DNA of 64,000 bases, from positions 496,001-560,000 of the forward strand of contig WOYW01000016.1 of assembly GCA_011620605.1 (NCBI GenBank), read 5' to 3'. Made by a program: the position numbers and the translations under genes. Of the stretch, positions 1 to 8,442 are shown piece by piece. The first letter of the stretch is position 1. Every line of letters begins with the position of its first letter. The notes below the pieces were generated by a model. It ran no database searches. It worked only from the letters and a program-made list of their open reading frames with translations, and had not been told where the DNA came from. Origin of the DNA: Bacteroidales bacterium. Its GTDB lineage: Bacteria; Bacteroidota; Bacteroidia; Bacteroidales; UBA932.

Positions 1-1077
1 CAGGACCCTGGTAACAATGAATACGAATCCAAAAAGCACGAAAAGTGAAAACAAGCCCACAATAACCAGGATGGTGTTCAGGCTGTACAACTCGGCAAGG
101 GCTTCTTTTCGGGGATAGATCAACGCCAGGGACCAGTCGTTGGCACGGATGGGCGCATAAGCGAACCAGGCTTTTTCGTCCTGGTTGGGAAACATGAAGG
201 AGTCCATGAAAAGTCCGCTTTCCCCGTCCTGCATTTTACGGTATACTCCAAATTGCTGATTCTTGATCAATGCGGCTTTTTCTGCATCCAGCCTGTCGTT
301 GCTGGCGATCCAGTCTTCCATGGCCGAGAAAACGGTCTCGTTCATTTTCAGCCGTTCGTCGCGATGGTAAACGAACCGTCCTCCGTTGGTGATCAAAAAA
401 CCGTACCCCGATTGGTAAACATCCAGGTTTTCCATCAGGTTGTTGATCCACTGGAGTGATATGTCTACGGTTGTTACACCTGCAATAACACGTTTACCGT
501 CCCGTAGGGTATAGAGAGGCACGGAATAGGTGATCATCAGCACGTTGTCCTGTCCTGCTGAAGTCTCGTAATAGGGGTCGGACCAGTAAGGTTCATGAAG
601 TTGTACAGGAATCATGTACCAGTCTTCCATAAAATAATTGTCTTGTCCGTCAAAGAGCAAGGTGGATTTGATGCCGTCATCTGTTCTGAAGGCATAAGGG
701 GCCATATGGGGAAGGCCTGCATACATGCCTGGTTCAAAGGCTATGGCGGCTCCGAACACATCCGGATTTTCGCGCAGAAGGGATTCCAGCATCCGGTCCA
801 GGTCCAGTTTGGTCCAGTCCGTGCACTGGTTCAGCTGGGAGGCCATAACAGTGGGAATGCGCTGGGTAGTTGCAAAGATCTCGTTGATCCTTCCCGCGTA
901 CTCTTCCGTCTGGTGTTGGGCTTTTTCCAGGATCACTGCGGTCATGTGTTTTTTAGAGGAACTGTAATTGAGTCCCAGGATTATGACCAGGATTATGGCA
1001 GTGCCGGCAAATACGTAACGGGCTATGGTGTAGGAAATGCTTTTCCTGCTTTTATAAGGGTGCGATGAATTTTTCAT
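1..1077 (-). CDS. Membrane-anchored double-Cache sensor protein (C-terminus beyond window)
   Basis: The frame is open from ATG at 1077 to the window edge, giving 359 residues. A short cytoplasmic start is followed by a membrane segment at about residues 18-37, an extracytoplasmic domain at about 40-325, and a second membrane segment at about 333-357. The outer domain has the double-Cache signature around residues 150-190 (EDWY, then YWSDPYYE and the TYSVPLY strand). Such domains bind small ligands and control a cytoplasmic output module. That module (HAMP plus kinase, phosphatase or cyclase) lies outside the window, so the output type is unknown. Its start overlaps the end of the solute-binding protein gene by 26 bases, implying translational coupling. 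Confidence 0.85.
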   Translation of the reverse strand, partial: MKNSSHPYKSRKSISYTIARYVFAGTAIILVIILGLNYSSSKKHMTAVILEKAQHQTEEYAGRINEIFATTQRIPTVMASQLNQCTDWTKLDLDRMLESLLRENPDVFGAAIAFEPGMYAGLPHMAPYAFRTDDGIKSTLLFDGQDNYFMEDWYMIPVQLHEPYWSDPYYETSAGQDNVLMITYSVPLYTLRDGKRVIAGVTTVDISLQWINNLMENLDVYQSGYGFLITNGGRFVYHRDERLKMNETVFSAMEDWIASNDRLDAEKAALIKNQQFGVYRKMQDGESGLFMDSFMFPNQDEKAWFAYAPIRANDWSLALIYPRKEALAELYSLNTILVIVGLFSLFVLFGFVFIVTRVL

Positions 1078-2008
1078 AGGGAGGAATGGATTGTATGAAA
1101 TCCCGTTCCAGGAGAACGGATCCCACAAAATTATAAGACTGCGGGGTAAGTGTTGTTTCAATTTTTCCGGAACGCGGATGAATCAACAATTCCCGGAAAC
1201 AATTGAGCATCCATCTCTGATGTGCCCTGCTGAAGGGAACACCCGCTTCTGCACAGGCTTTTTCCAGTATATTTAGAGTGCCTTCTACGTCCTGAAAAGC
1301 ATCCATCCAGCCCCGTATAGAGGCCTTCAGGAATTTTTCGCATACCCGGGGCTGGTTCCAGGCCAGTTTTTCATGGACATAAATGCCGTCTTCCGGGAAA
1401 TTCATGCCGTATTCGCTCATGCGGAATATATTCAGATCCTCTTCCCGCAGACCTGCGCTCAGCATTTCATGATATTCGTTGTACCACATGGCAGTACACA
1501 CGTCCAGTCCCCCCTTCAAAAACAGGTTGATGGAATTGTTGATGTTAATGACCTGCATCTCTATATTGTTCCTTTTGAGCAGGCTCAACGGCTGCAATTC
1601 AAAATCCCCACTCCAGATCCCGATCTTCTTCCCCTGAAAATCTTCCAGGCGGTCCAATCCTTTGCCCTTGTGGCTGACCAGAAGCAATGCCGAGTTTTGG
1701 TTAGTCTGTGCCAGGAGCTGCAACGGCACTTTTTCGGCTCTTAGCTGTACGGCAGTGGAAAGCCATAAAATGGCAAAATCGAAATCACCGGTTTTCAGGA
1801 TACGGGTAGAGGGGATGCTGACCGTTCCGTATATGATGTTTATGTTCAGGTCTTCTTCCTGGTAGTATCCCTTTTCCAGGGCGTAGTAATAGCCTGCAAA
1901 CTGGGCCTGCGGGTACCAGTGAAGCAATAGGCGGTACGTTTTGTTTTGGGAATTAACGGGCAGGGCCGTTGTTATCAGTAAGAGAAAAATTGGCAGTATT
2001 CGTTTCAT
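1052..2008 (-). CDS. NMT1/THI5-like periplasmic solute-binding protein
   Basis: 318 residues from ATG 2008. This start is chosen because it gives a clean signal peptide (MKRILPIFLLLITTALP) and sits 25 bases after a -7 element; an upstream extension lacks both. The mature protein opens with LLHWYPQAQFAGYYYALEKG, the usual start of the NMT1/THI5 and nitrate/sulfonate binding-protein fold. These proteins normally deliver a small organic or anionic ligand to an ABC importer. No permease or ATPase is adjacent; the only partner is the overlapping Cache sensor gene. It may therefore feed ligand information to the sensor rather than to a transporter (inference). The ligand is not predictable. Confidence 0.85.
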   Translation of the reverse strand: MKRILPIFLLLITTALPVNSQNKTYRLLLHWYPQAQFAGYYYALEKGYYQEEDLNINIIYGTVSIPSTRILKTGDFDFAILWLSTAVQLRAEKVPLQLLAQTNQNSALLLVSHKGKGLDRLEDFQGKKIGIWSGDFELQPLSLLKRNNIEMQVININNSINLFLKGGLDVCTAMWYNEYHEMLSAGLREEDLNIFRMSEYGMNFPEDGIYVHEKLAWNQPRVCEKFLKASIRGWMDAFQDVEGTLNILEKACAEAGVPFSRAHQRWMLNCFRELLIHPRSGKIETTLTPQSYNFVGSVLLERDFIQSIPPYEKFIAPL

Positions 2009-2033
2009 AAGCCCAAAAGCTTGATTGTACTGA

Positions 2034-2041
2034 CAAATGTA
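2034..2041 (-). promoter_or_regulatory. -7 element of the solute-binding protein/Cache operon
   Basis: The minus strand reads TACATTTG, matching the Bacteroidota TAnnTTTG element, 25 bases before ATG 2008. No clear -33 TTG is visible. Confidence 0.55.
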
Positions 2042-2062
2042 AGAAAAATGAGAGAAAAGGAT

Positions 2063-2070
2063 TATCTTTA
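2063..2070 (+). promoter_or_regulatory. -7 element of the M19 dipeptidase gene
   Basis: TATCTTTA lies 4 bases before the chosen ATG at 2075, so the transcript would start at or near the start codon. It is back to back with the minus-strand promoter at 2034-2041. Confidence 0.5.
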
Positions 2071-2074
2071 CTCC

Positions 2075-3133
2075 ATGAAACTGTTGTTTTTGATCTGCCT
2101 GGCTGTTCAGGGCTTTTTGCCTGACAGCCTGGATGAACGTGTAGACAAGTTGCACGATTCCATTATTTCTATAGATACACACAATGATTTTGCCATGTCG
2201 CTGGCCTTTCCGGAGAGAAGGTCAACTGTGGCAAAGGGCCAGGTTTCCTTTGAACTAATGAAAGAAGGACGACTGGACGCGGCTTTTTTTGCCGCTTACC
2301 AGGGACAGGGACCTTGTTCGGAGGCCGGTCGTGAGAAAGCAAAATATTTAGCGGACAGCATGTTGCGTACGTTACACCGATATGCCCGGGAAAACCGGGA
2401 ACTGGGAGGGATCGCGTATTGCCCGGAAGATATCCGGAAGTTGAAAAAGCAGGGAAAGGCAGCTATGCTGCTGTCCATAGAAAACGCTTATTGCCTGGGA
2501 GAAGACCTGTCACTGGTGGAGCACTATTATAATATGGGGGTTCGTATGATTGGGCTTACCCACAACGGCAACAACGATGTGGCCGACTCCTGCATAGACA
2601 GTCTGGAACGTCACGGGGGGCTTTCGCCTTTCGGCTTTAGGGTAATTGAAGAGATGAACAGGCTGGGAATGATCGTGGATGTTTCTCATGCTTCCCGAAA
2701 AACGTGCCTGCAGGCCGTGAAAGCAAGCAATGCGCCAATAATAGCAAGTCATTCATGCGTTTTCAATCTGAAAGAAATACCCAGGAACCTGACCGACCAG
2801 GAGATCCTGGCCATTGCCGCCAAAGGAGGGCTGGTGCAGATATCCATAGGCAGGTATTTTCTGTCGTTCCTGCCCAAAGAACAGGTAGGGCTGTCACATC
2901 TTATTGAACATATTAATTATGTGGTAAACCTGGCAGGAGTGGACCATGTTGGTATAGGAAGCGATTTTGACGGCGGGGGTGGGATAGACGGGGTTGAAAA
3001 CATGGGAAAAATGAAAGCCATAACCCGGGCACTCCTGGAAGAAGGGTACACACCGGAGGATATTGCAAAGATCTGGGGCGGTAATGTTATACGCGTGCTG
3101 GATGCAGTGCGTGCAAATGCCCGCAGTTTCTAA
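2075..3133 (+). CDS. Membrane dipeptidase family protein (peptidase M19)
   Basis: 352 residues from ATG 2075, which begins a signal peptide (MKLLFLICLAVQGFLP). M19 enzymes are binuclear zinc dipeptidases with a TIM-barrel fold that cleave dipeptides, including D-containing ones. The metal-site motifs are in order: DTHND near residue 36, the SIENAY glutamate, VDVSHAS, ASHS, and GSDFDG near the end. The export signal places it in the periplasm or on the outer membrane. It stands alone between a divergent promoter region and the ribosomal promoter, so no operon context helps with its substrate. Confidence 0.9.
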   Translation: MKLLFLICLAVQGFLPDSLDERVDKLHDSIISIDTHNDFAMSLAFPERRSTVAKGQVSFELMKEGRLDAAFFAAYQGQGPCSEAGREKAKYLADSMLRTLHRYARENRELGGIAYCPEDIRKLKKQGKAAMLLSIENAYCLGEDLSLVEHYYNMGVRMIGLTHNGNNDVADSCIDSLERHGGLSPFGFRVIEEMNRLGMIVDVSHASRKTCLQAVKASNAPIIASHSCVFNLKEIPRNLTDQEILAIAAKGGLVQISIGRYFLSFLPKEQVGLSHLIEHINYVVNLAGVDHVGIGSDFDGGGGIDGVENMGKMKAITRALLEEGYTPEDIAKIWGGNVIRVLDAVRANARSF

Positions 3134-3163
3134 CATTTTTCGCTTTCTTTTGTTCATAAATTT

Positions 3164-3193
3164 TTGTAAATCAGAAATTAAGTTCTATCTTTG
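3164..3193 (+). promoter_or_regulatory. Promoter of the rplP-rplQ ribosomal operon
   Basis: TTG at 3164-3166 (within a T run), 19 bases of spacer, then TATCTTTG at 3186-3193: a textbook Bacteroidota primary sigma promoter. About 125 bases of leader (3194-3322) follow before rplP. They hold no gene, only a weak imperfect hairpin (TCCT near 3220 with AGGA near 3236) and AT-rich TACGTT repeats near 3293-3310. Confidence 0.8.
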
Positions 3194-3322
3194 CAACCCG
3201 CAATTTTAGGGCAGTTTGTTCCTAATAATTTGCAGGACAGAGGGTTACATTATAGCTCCTCATGAATTCGCACCGAAGCAACAATACATATTTACGTTAC
3301 GTTATACGTTTAGAAAAAAACA

Positions 3323-3748
3323 ATGTTACAACCTAAAAAAACCAAATTCAGAAGGCAACAGAAAGGCCGTATGAAGGGGATCGCCCAGAGAGGAAACCAA
3401 CTTGCCTTTGGGTCGTTCGGGATCAAAACCACTGAATCATGCTGGTTGACCGGTCATCAGATTGAAGCAGCGCGTCAGGCAGTTACACGTTATATGAAAC
3501 GTGAAGGACAAATATGGATCCGTGTATTTCCCGACAAACCTTTTACCAAAAAGCCTGCCGAGGTTCGTATGGGTAAAGGGAAAGGTGCTCCGGAAGGTTT
3601 TGTCTGCCCCGTTACTCCCGGCAGACTCCTGATAGAAGTAGAAGGTGTACCAATGGACATAGCCAAGGAAGCCCTCAGGTTAGGCGCCCAAAAGTTGCCT
3701 GTTATCACAAAATTTGTGGTACGCAGGGATTATGTAGAACAAAATTAG
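3323..3748 (+). CDS. rplP: 50S ribosomal protein L16
   Basis: 141 residues, full family length. The N-terminus [19 protein letters not shown] and the central [15 protein letters not shown] block are L16 hallmarks. L16 sits at the base of the central protuberance and helps organise the A-site tRNA region of 23S rRNA. It is normally preceded by rpsC within a longer operon. Here it is the first gene after a promoter, with an M19 peptidase upstream, so the supercluster is split at this point. rpmC follows after 10 bases. Confidence 0.98.
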   Translation: MLQPKKTKFRRQQKGRMKGIAQRGNQLAFGSFGIKTTESCWLTGHQIEAARQAVTRYMKREGQIWIRVFPDKPFTKKPAEVRMGKGKGAPEGFVCPVTPGRLLIEVEGVPMDIAKEALRLGAQKLPVITKFVVRRDYVEQN

Positions 3749-3758
3749 TGAAAGAAAA

Positions 3759-3962
3759 ATGAAAGCACCTGAAATACGCGAGTTATCTGTGAAAGATTTA
3801 AGCGATCGTATTGAGGCGGAAAAAGCCAACTTGCTTCGTCTTAAAATGAACCACACCATCTCTCCTGTAGATGATTTGTCACAAATAAAGAAAGCACGCC
3901 GCAATATAGCACGGATGCTTACTATTTTGAGTGAAACGAAAGCCAAACAGAATCTAGAATAA
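3759..3962 (+). CDS. rpmC: 50S ribosomal protein L29
   Basis: 67 residues, a two-helix protein: MKAPEIRELSVKDLSDRIE, the LLRLKMNH loop, then the basic QIKKARRNIARMLT helix. L29 lies near the polypeptide exit tunnel beside L23 and contributes to the docking site for signal recognition particle and trigger factor. It has normal length and order between rplP and rpsQ. There is no frame problem. Confidence 0.97.
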   Translation: MKAPEIRELSVKDLSDRIEAEKANLLRLKMNHTISPVDDLSQIKKARRNIARMLTILSETKAKQNLE

Positions 3963-3969
3963 TTGATTC

Positions 3970-4224
3970 ATGGAAAGAAATCTTAGAAAAGAAAGAACTG
4001 GACTGGTGGTCAGCAATAAAATGGATAAATCCATTGTGGTTGCCGTAAAAAGAAAGGTAAAACACCCGGTTTACGGAAAATTTGTAAATAAAACCACCAA
4101 GTTTGTTGCTCATGATGAAAAAAATGAGTGCAGCGAGGGTGATACCGTACGCATTATGGAAACACGGCCTTTGAGTAAAACCAAATGCTGGCGTTTAATA
4201 GAAATCGTTGAAAAAGTGAAATAG
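3970..4224 (+). CDS. rpsQ: 30S ribosomal protein S17
   Basis: 84 residues with the OB-fold core of S17: [20 protein letters not shown], then KHPVYGKFV and [20 protein letters not shown]. It is a primary 16S rRNA-binding protein of the small-subunit body. It starts 7 bases after rpmC and ends 2 bases before rplN, so translation is probably coupled along the operon. Confidence 0.98.
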   Translation: MERNLRKERTGLVVSNKMDKSIVVAVKRKVKHPVYGKFVNKTTKFVAHDEKNECSEGDTVRIMETRPLSKTKCWRLIEIVEKVK

Positions 4225-4226
4225 CC

Positions 4227-4595
4227 ATGATACAGCAAGAATCACGTTTACTGGTGGCTGACAACAGCGGTGCAAAAGAAGTTCTTTGTATCCGCGTTTT
4301 GGGTGGAACAAAACGCAGATATGCGCGTATCGGCGACACCATAGTAGTTACGGTCAAAAGTGCCATTCCGGGCGGCGGAGATGCCAAAAAAGGATCTGTC
4401 TCCAAAGCGGTTGTGGTAAGGACCAAGAAAGAAATTCGTCGTGCCGACGGATCATACATCCGTTTTGACGACAATGCCTGTGTTTTACTTAGTAACATCG
4501 GGGAATTGCGCGGAACGCGTATTTTTGGCCCGGTAGCCCGTGAGCTTAGGGAACGATACATGAAAATTGTCTCACTGGCTCCGGAGGTATTATAG
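4227..4595 (+). CDS. rplN: 50S ribosomal protein L14
   Basis: 122 residues, the invariant length for L14. It has [19 protein letters not shown] at the start, [15 protein letters not shown] in the middle and [14 protein letters not shown] near the end. L14 lies at the subunit interface, contacts 16S helix 14 and forms intersubunit bridges; it is also the docking site for the RsfS silencing factor in other bacteria. Confidence 0.98.
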   Translation: MIQQESRLLVADNSGAKEVLCIRVLGGTKRRYARIGDTIVVTVKSAIPGGGDAKKGSVSKAVVVRTKKEIRRADGSYIRFDDNACVLLSNIGELRGTRIFGPVARELRERYMKIVSLAPEVL

Positions 4596-4605
4596 GATTA
4601 TAGTT

Positions 4606-4929
4606 ATGAGTACAAAATTGCACATAAAGAAAGGCGATACGGTATTTGTGAATACCGGGGAAGACAAGGGAAAAACCGGAAGGGTGCTGGAAGTCAATCC
4701 CAAAGAACAAAGGGCGATCGTTGAAGGGATCAATATGGTCAGCAAGCACACCAAACCTTCCGCCAAAAGCCCACAGGGAGGCATCATCAAACAGGAAGCC
4801 GCCATACATATATCCAATCTTCAGGTGGTAGACCCCTCCAAAGGAGGACCTACCCGTATAGGACGCCGTCTGAATGACAAAGGTAAATTGGTACGTTACG
4901 CTAAAAAATCGGGAGAGGAGATCAAGTAA
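4606..4929 (+). CDS. rplX: 50S ribosomal protein L24
   Basis: 107 residues from ATG 4606, which gives the family start [20 protein letters not shown] with its KOW motif. An upstream in-frame codon at 4567 would run into the rplN coding end and is rejected. L24 is an assembly initiator that binds the 5' domain of 23S rRNA near the tunnel exit. Its stop codon overlaps the rplE start codon by one base (TAATG). Confidence 0.97.
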   Translation: MSTKLHIKKGDTVFVNTGEDKGKTGRVLEVNPKEQRAIVEGINMVSKHTKPSAKSPQGGIIKQEAAIHISNLQVVDPSKGGPTRIGRRLNDKGKLVRYAKKSGEEIK

Positions 4930-5534
4930 TGGCAAAAGCAGTAAAAAAACAACAACCGTCACCTGTGGTAGTAAAAGACTATGTACCCGCCCTGCAGAAA
5001 AAATACAAGGAAGAGATCGTTCCCAGGCTCATGAAAGAATTCGGGTACAAATCCATTATGCAGGTACCAAAACTGGAAAAGATCGTGTTGAATGAAGGCG
5101 TAGGTTCGGCCACTGCCGACAAAAAACTGATTGAAACAGCACAGAACGAACTGTCACTCATATCCGGGCAGAAAGCAGTCCAGACCTTTTCGCGTAAGGA
5201 CATCTCCAATTTTAAATTACGCAAGGGCATGCCCATTGGCGTGAAAGTTACGCTACGTTCGGCCAAAATGTACGAATTCCTGGACCGTCTGATAGCCATC
5301 GCCCTGCCTCGTATCAGGGACTTCAAGGGGATAGCGGAAAAATTTGACGGACGCGGGAATTACACACTGGGTATCAGGGAGCAGATCATTTTTCCTGAAA
5401 TTGACATAGATAAAATTTCCAAGATCCTGGGAATTGAGATAACCTTTGTTACTTCCAGCAGCAAAGATGAAGAGGCTTATGCCTTGCTTCATGAATTCGG
5501 ATTACCTTTTAAAAACATTAAAAAACAACAATAA
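4929..5534 (+). CDS. rplE: 50S ribosomal protein L5
   Basis: 201 residues, about 20 more than typical L5 because of a Lys/Gln-rich N-terminal extension before [19 protein letters not shown]. The core motifs [27 protein letters not shown] and FPEIDIDKI are intact. L5 binds 5S rRNA with L18 and touches P-site tRNA. It starts on the rplX stop codon and is followed with no gap by rpsN. Confidence 0.97.
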   Translation: MAKAVKKQQPSPVVVKDYVPALQKKYKEEIVPRLMKEFGYKSIMQVPKLEKIVLNEGVGSATADKKLIETAQNELSLISGQKAVQTFSRKDISNFKLRKGMPIGVKVTLRSAKMYEFLDRLIAIALPRIRDFKGIAEKFDGRGNYTLGIREQIIFPEIDIDKISKILGIEITFVTSSSKDEEAYALLHEFGLPFKNIKKQQ

Positions 5535-5804
5535 ATGGCAAAAGAGTCAATGAAAGCGCGCGAGGTCAAACGTGCCAGATTATGCGCCAGATATGCAGAA
5601 AAGAGGAAAGCTTTGAAAGAGGCGGGAGATTGGGAAGGTTTGGCAAAGCTGCCCAAAAACTCCAGTCCCGTTCGCCTGCACAATCGCTGTTCCATTACGG
5701 GCAGACCTAAGGGATACATGCGTGAGTTTGGGATTTCCCGCATACAGTTCCGCGAAATGGTAAGTAACGGTTTGATCCCCGGCGTACGCAAAGCCAGCTG
5801 GTAG
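5535..5804 (+). CDS. rpsN: 30S ribosomal protein S14 (zinc-free type)
   Basis: 89 residues, the longer C-minus form: there is no CxxC...CxxC zinc ribbon, only [20 protein letters not shown] near the C-terminus. S14 helps assemble the 30S head. ATG follows the rplE stop directly. The 88 bases after it are unusually long for this operon and hold a perfect palindrome (see the next entry). Confidence 0.97.
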   Translation: MAKESMKAREVKRARLCARYAEKRKALKEAGDWEGLAKLPKNSSPVRLHNRCSITGRPKGYMREFGISRIQFREMVSNGLIPGVRKASW

Positions 5805-5892
5805 ACAAAGACCCCGTGTGGGCCGGCCATACATATTATTTATTGGATATCGGGCAATTAATTGCCGAAAACAAATTATTAAAACCTTTATT
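5805..5892 (+). other. rpsN-rpsH spacer with palindromic element
   Basis: An 88-base gap in an operon whose other gaps are 0-31 bases. It holds GGCCGGCC at 5821-5828 and the perfect 14-base palindrome GGCAATTAATTGCC at 5853-5866, which in RNA folds as a 5 bp stem with a TTAA loop. A regulatory or processing role is inference. Confidence 0.5.
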
Positions 5893-6288
5893 ATGACTGA
5901 TCCAATAGCAGATTATCTGACAAGGATTCGCAATGCGGTGACCGCAGGACACAAAGTCGTGGAAATTCCCGCATCAAAGGTAAAAACGGAACTCACCCGT
6001 ATTTTACACGAAAAGGGTTACATACTCAGTTATAAAATTGAGGAAGGAACACCCTCCAACACCATCAAGATCGCATTAAAATACCATCCCGAGACAAAAC
6101 GCCCGGCTATTAAAAAACTCATCCGCGTTTCAAGTCCCGGATTACGCCGTTATACAAGTGTGGACAAAATGCCCCGCGTTCTGAACGGACTGGGTATTGC
6201 GATCGTTTCTACATCCAAAGGAATAATCACCGACAAGGAAGCAAAAACGCTCAACGTTGGCGGTGAGATCATGTGTTACGTATATTAA
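5893..6288 (+). CDS. rpsH: 30S ribosomal protein S8
   Basis: 131 residues from ATG 5893, giving the family start MTDPIADYLTRIRNAV; the longer upstream reading has no homology. The C-terminal RVLNGLGIAIVSTSKGI and EIMCYVY blocks are typical. S8 is a primary 16S binder of the central domain and, in E. coli, the translational repressor of the spc operon. The palindrome-bearing spacer just upstream would be a natural place for such feedback here (inference). Confidence 0.97.
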   Translation: MTDPIADYLTRIRNAVTAGHKVVEIPASKVKTELTRILHEKGYILSYKIEEGTPSNTIKIALKYHPETKRPAIKKLIRVSSPGLRRYTSVDKMPRVLNGLGIAIVSTSKGIITDKEAKTLNVGGEIMCYVY

Positions 6289-6301
6289 TGAACAAAACAA
6301 T

Positions 6302-6862
6302 ATGTCACGAATAGGAAAACTCCCTGTAACCCTGCCTAAAGGCGTGAGCGTAACTGTAGGCTCGGGCAATATGGTGACGGTGAAAGGCCCTCTCGGAGAA
6401 TTGCAACAAAAAGTTGATCCGGACATCAAGGTGTCTGTAGAGGGAACAGAGCTTAAGCTGGAACGTCCTACAGATCAGCCACGCCACCGGTCTATGCACG
6501 GTTTGTACCGTGCCCTGATCCACAACATGGTGGTTGGCGTTTCTACGGGTTTTACCACTAAGCAGGAATTGGTCGGCGTGGGTTACCGCGTTGAGGCAAA
6601 GGGACAAATGCTGGAATTCAATCTGGGATATTCTCATAATATCCATTTTATGTTACCCAACGAGATCAAGGCATCGGTGGAAATAGCCCGGAAAGGCGCG
6701 AATCCGGTCCTGACACTTACGAGTCATGACAAACAGTTACTGGGAACAGTAGCTGCCAAGATTCGGTCACTACGTGTTCCCGAACCTTATAAAGGCAAGG
6801 GTATTAAATTTGTAGGTGAACAAATACGCCGTAAAGCCGGGAAATCGGCCGGAGCTAAATAG
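6302..6862 (+). CDS. rplF: 50S ribosomal protein L6
   Basis: 186 residues from ATG 6302 ([17 protein letters not shown]); earlier in-frame codons overlap rpsH and are rejected. Two duplicated alpha/beta domains end with the signature [20 protein letters not shown]6 lies near the sarcin-ricin loop and the factor-binding site. It starts 13 bases after rpsH. Confidence 0.97.
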   Translation: MSRIGKLPVTLPKGVSVTVGSGNMVTVKGPLGELQQKVDPDIKVSVEGTELKLERPTDQPRHRSMHGLYRALIHNMVVGVSTGFTTKQELVGVGYRVEAKGQMLEFNLGYSHNIHFMLPNEIKASVEIARKGANPVLTLTSHDKQLLGTVAAKIRSLRVPEPYKGKGIKFVGEQIRRKAGKSAGAK

Positions 6863-6864
6863 TA

Positions 6865-6872
6865 GGAGGTGA
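6865..6872 (+). promoter_or_regulatory. Strong Shine-Dalgarno of rplR
   Basis: GGAGGTGA, 4 bases before ATG 6877. This full-strength site is notable because Bacteroidota genes usually lack Shine-Dalgarno sequences. Confidence 0.7.
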
Positions 6873-6876
6873 AATT

Positions 6877-7239
6877 ATGGCTTTAACAAAACAAGCTAGA
6901 AGACAACGGATCAAATACCGCATTCGCAAGCGGATCTCCGGAACTCCCGAACGTCCCAGGATGGCCGTTTACAGGAGTAATAAACAGATATATGTACAGA
7001 TGATAGATGATACCAAAGGGGTGACCCTGGTGCAGGCTTCTTCCAAAGATACTTCTCTGGCAGAAGCACTGAAAGGGAAAAACCCCATCCATATATCCGC
7101 ATTTGTAGGCAAACTGGCTGCAGAACGGGCCCTGGAAAAAGGCATCACCATGGTATCATTTGACCGTGGCGGATACCTCTATCACGGACGAGTTAAAAGT
7201 TTAGCAGACGCCGCCAGAGAAGGTGGTCTTAAATTCTAA
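6877..7239 (+). CDS. rplR: 50S ribosomal protein L18
   Basis: 120 residues, normal length. The basic start [19 protein letters not shown], the central [18 protein letters not shown] and the C-terminal [20 protein letters not shown] identify L18. It binds 5S rRNA together with L5 and anchors it in the central protuberance. Translation should be driven by the strong Shine-Dalgarno site at 6865-6872. Confidence 0.98.
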   Translation: MALTKQARRQRIKYRIRKRISGTPERPRMAVYRSNKQIYVQMIDDTKGVTLVQASSKDTSLAEALKGKNPIHISAFVGKLAAERALEKGITMVSFDRGGYLYHGRVKSLADAAREGGLKF

Positions 7240-7246
7240 TACGGAT

Positions 7247-7765
7247 ATGGCAAGTATAAAAGCAAAAAAAGTAAAAGCCACGGACCTTGAATTAAAAGAC
7301 CGTCTGGTGGCCATTCAGAGAGTTACCAAAGTAACGAAGGGAGGGCGTCATTTCAGTTTCGCTGCCATTGTCGTTGTAGGTGATGAAAAAGGTGTTGTGG
7401 GATACGGATTGGGCAAAGCGGGCGAGGTAACCTCGGCCATATCAAAAGGGATCGAGGATGCCAAAAAGAATCTTTACCGCATTCCCCTGAACAGGGAAAC
7501 TATTCCCCACGAAATGGAATCCAAATTCGGAGGAGCACGCGTATTTATGAAACCTGCCGCACCCGGATCGGGAGTGATTGCAGGAGGAGCCATGCGCGCT
7601 GTTTTTGAATCGGTAGGAATACACGACGTTCTGGCCAAATCAAAAGGGTCTTCCAACCCTCATAATCTGGTGAAGGCTACGGTGCATGCTCTTATGGAAA
7701 TGCGCGATGCTTACCAGGTTGCCGGAGTACGCGGTATTAAAATGGATAAAGTTTTTAACGGATAA
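7247..7765 (+). CDS. rpsE: 30S ribosomal protein S5
   Basis: 172 residues from ATG 7247, 7 bases after rplR; an upstream start would overlap rplR and lacks homology. The double-stranded RNA-binding domain ([20 protein letters not shown]) and the C-terminal [19 protein letters not shown] block are intact. S5 lies by the mRNA entry channel and contributes to fidelity and helicase activity. Confidence 0.97.
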   Translation: MASIKAKKVKATDLELKDRLVAIQRVTKVTKGGRHFSFAAIVVVGDEKGVVGYGLGKAGEVTSAISKGIEDAKKNLYRIPLNRETIPHEMESKFGGARVFMKPAAPGSGVIAGGAMRAVFESVGIHDVLAKSKGSSNPHNLVKATVHALMEMRDAYQVAGVRGIKMDKVFNG

Positions 7766-7770
7766 GGAGG
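7764..7770 (+). promoter_or_regulatory. Strong Shine-Dalgarno of rpmD
   Basis: AAGGAGG, 7 bases before ATG 7778, overlapping the rpsE stop codon region. Confidence 0.65.
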
Positions 7771-7777
7771 AAGGATT

Positions 7778-7960
7778 ATGGAAATTTGGAAAATCACACA
7801 GGTAAAAAGTAAGAATTCCGCCACAAAACGCCAGATCGCCTCGTTGGAGGCCCTGGGGATCCGCAGGATTAATCATTCGGTAGAAAAGGAAGCCACTCCG
7901 GTTATTCGCGGAATGGTGGAAAAAGTACGTCATTTGGTCTCAGTTGAAGAAGTAAAGTAA
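7778..7960 (+). CDS. rpmD: 50S ribosomal protein L30
   Basis: 60 residues, the usual compact bacterial L30: WKITQVKSKNSATKRQIASL, then EALGIRRINHSVEKE and a terminal VRHLVSVEEVK. It contacts 23S domain II near 5S rRNA. It sits between rpsE and rplO with a strong Shine-Dalgarno sequence on each side. Confidence 0.97.
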   Translation: MEIWKITQVKSKNSATKRQIASLEALGIRRINHSVEKEATPVIRGMVEKVRHLVSVEEVK

Positions 7961-7966
7961 AGGAGG
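7959..7966 (+). promoter_or_regulatory. Strong Shine-Dalgarno of rplO
   Basis: AAAGGAGG, 7 bases before ATG 7974, overlapping the rpmD stop codon. Confidence 0.65.
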
Positions 7967-7973
7967 AAACAAT

Positions 7974-8423
7974 ATGAATTTATCAAATTTAAAACCCGCC
8001 GAAGGGTCGGTTTCCAAGAGAAAACGTATTGGTCGTGGCGAAGGATCCGGAAGAGGCGGTACCTCTACACGCGGACACAAGGGAGCCCAGTCACGTTCGG
8101 GATATTCCCGCAAGCCCGGATTTGAAGGAGGTCAGATGCCTTTGCAGCGTCGTCTTCCCAAGTTCGGATTCAAGAATATCAACCGCGTAGAGTATAAGGC
8201 CATAAATCTTTCTACTTTACAGGCGTTACATGAAAAAACAGGAGTTACCGATATAGATTTTAATGCATTGCGCGATGCAGGTCTGGTATCCAGGAACGAC
8301 CTGGTTAAAATATTGGGGAACGGTGAACTTAACGTCAAACTGAACGTTACGGCGCACGGTTTTTCCAAAAAGGCAAAAAAAGCTATTGAGGCAAAAGAAG
8401 GGAAAGTTGCTGTCATTGAATAA
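7974..8423 (+). CDS. rplO: 50S ribosomal protein L15
   Basis: 149 residues. The glycine/arginine-rich N-terminal tail (KRIGRGEGSGRGGTSTRGHK) threads into the 23S core, and GGQMPLQRRLPKFGF is the family signature. L15 is a late assembly protein of the large subunit. It starts 13 bases after rpmD; secY follows after 19 bases in the conserved order. Confidence 0.98.
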   Translation: MNLSNLKPAEGSVSKRKRIGRGEGSGRGGTSTRGHKGAQSRSGYSRKPGFEGGQMPLQRRLPKFGFKNINRVEYKAINLSTLQALHEKTGVTDIDFNALRDAGLVSRNDLVKILGNGELNVKLNVTAHGFSKKAKKAIEAKEGKVAVIE

Positions 8424-8442
8424 CCCAGAATAAGCCTGACCA

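Noticed and set aside
2009..2182. 58-residue N-terminal extension of the solute-binding protein
   Set aside because: It would cross the divergent promoter and run antisense into the dipeptidase gene, and would bury the signal peptide.
3194..3322. Possible remnant of the rpsC 3' end in the rplP leader
   Set aside because: Short translated pieces (APHEFAPKQQ) do not match S3 convincingly, and stops interrupt the frames.
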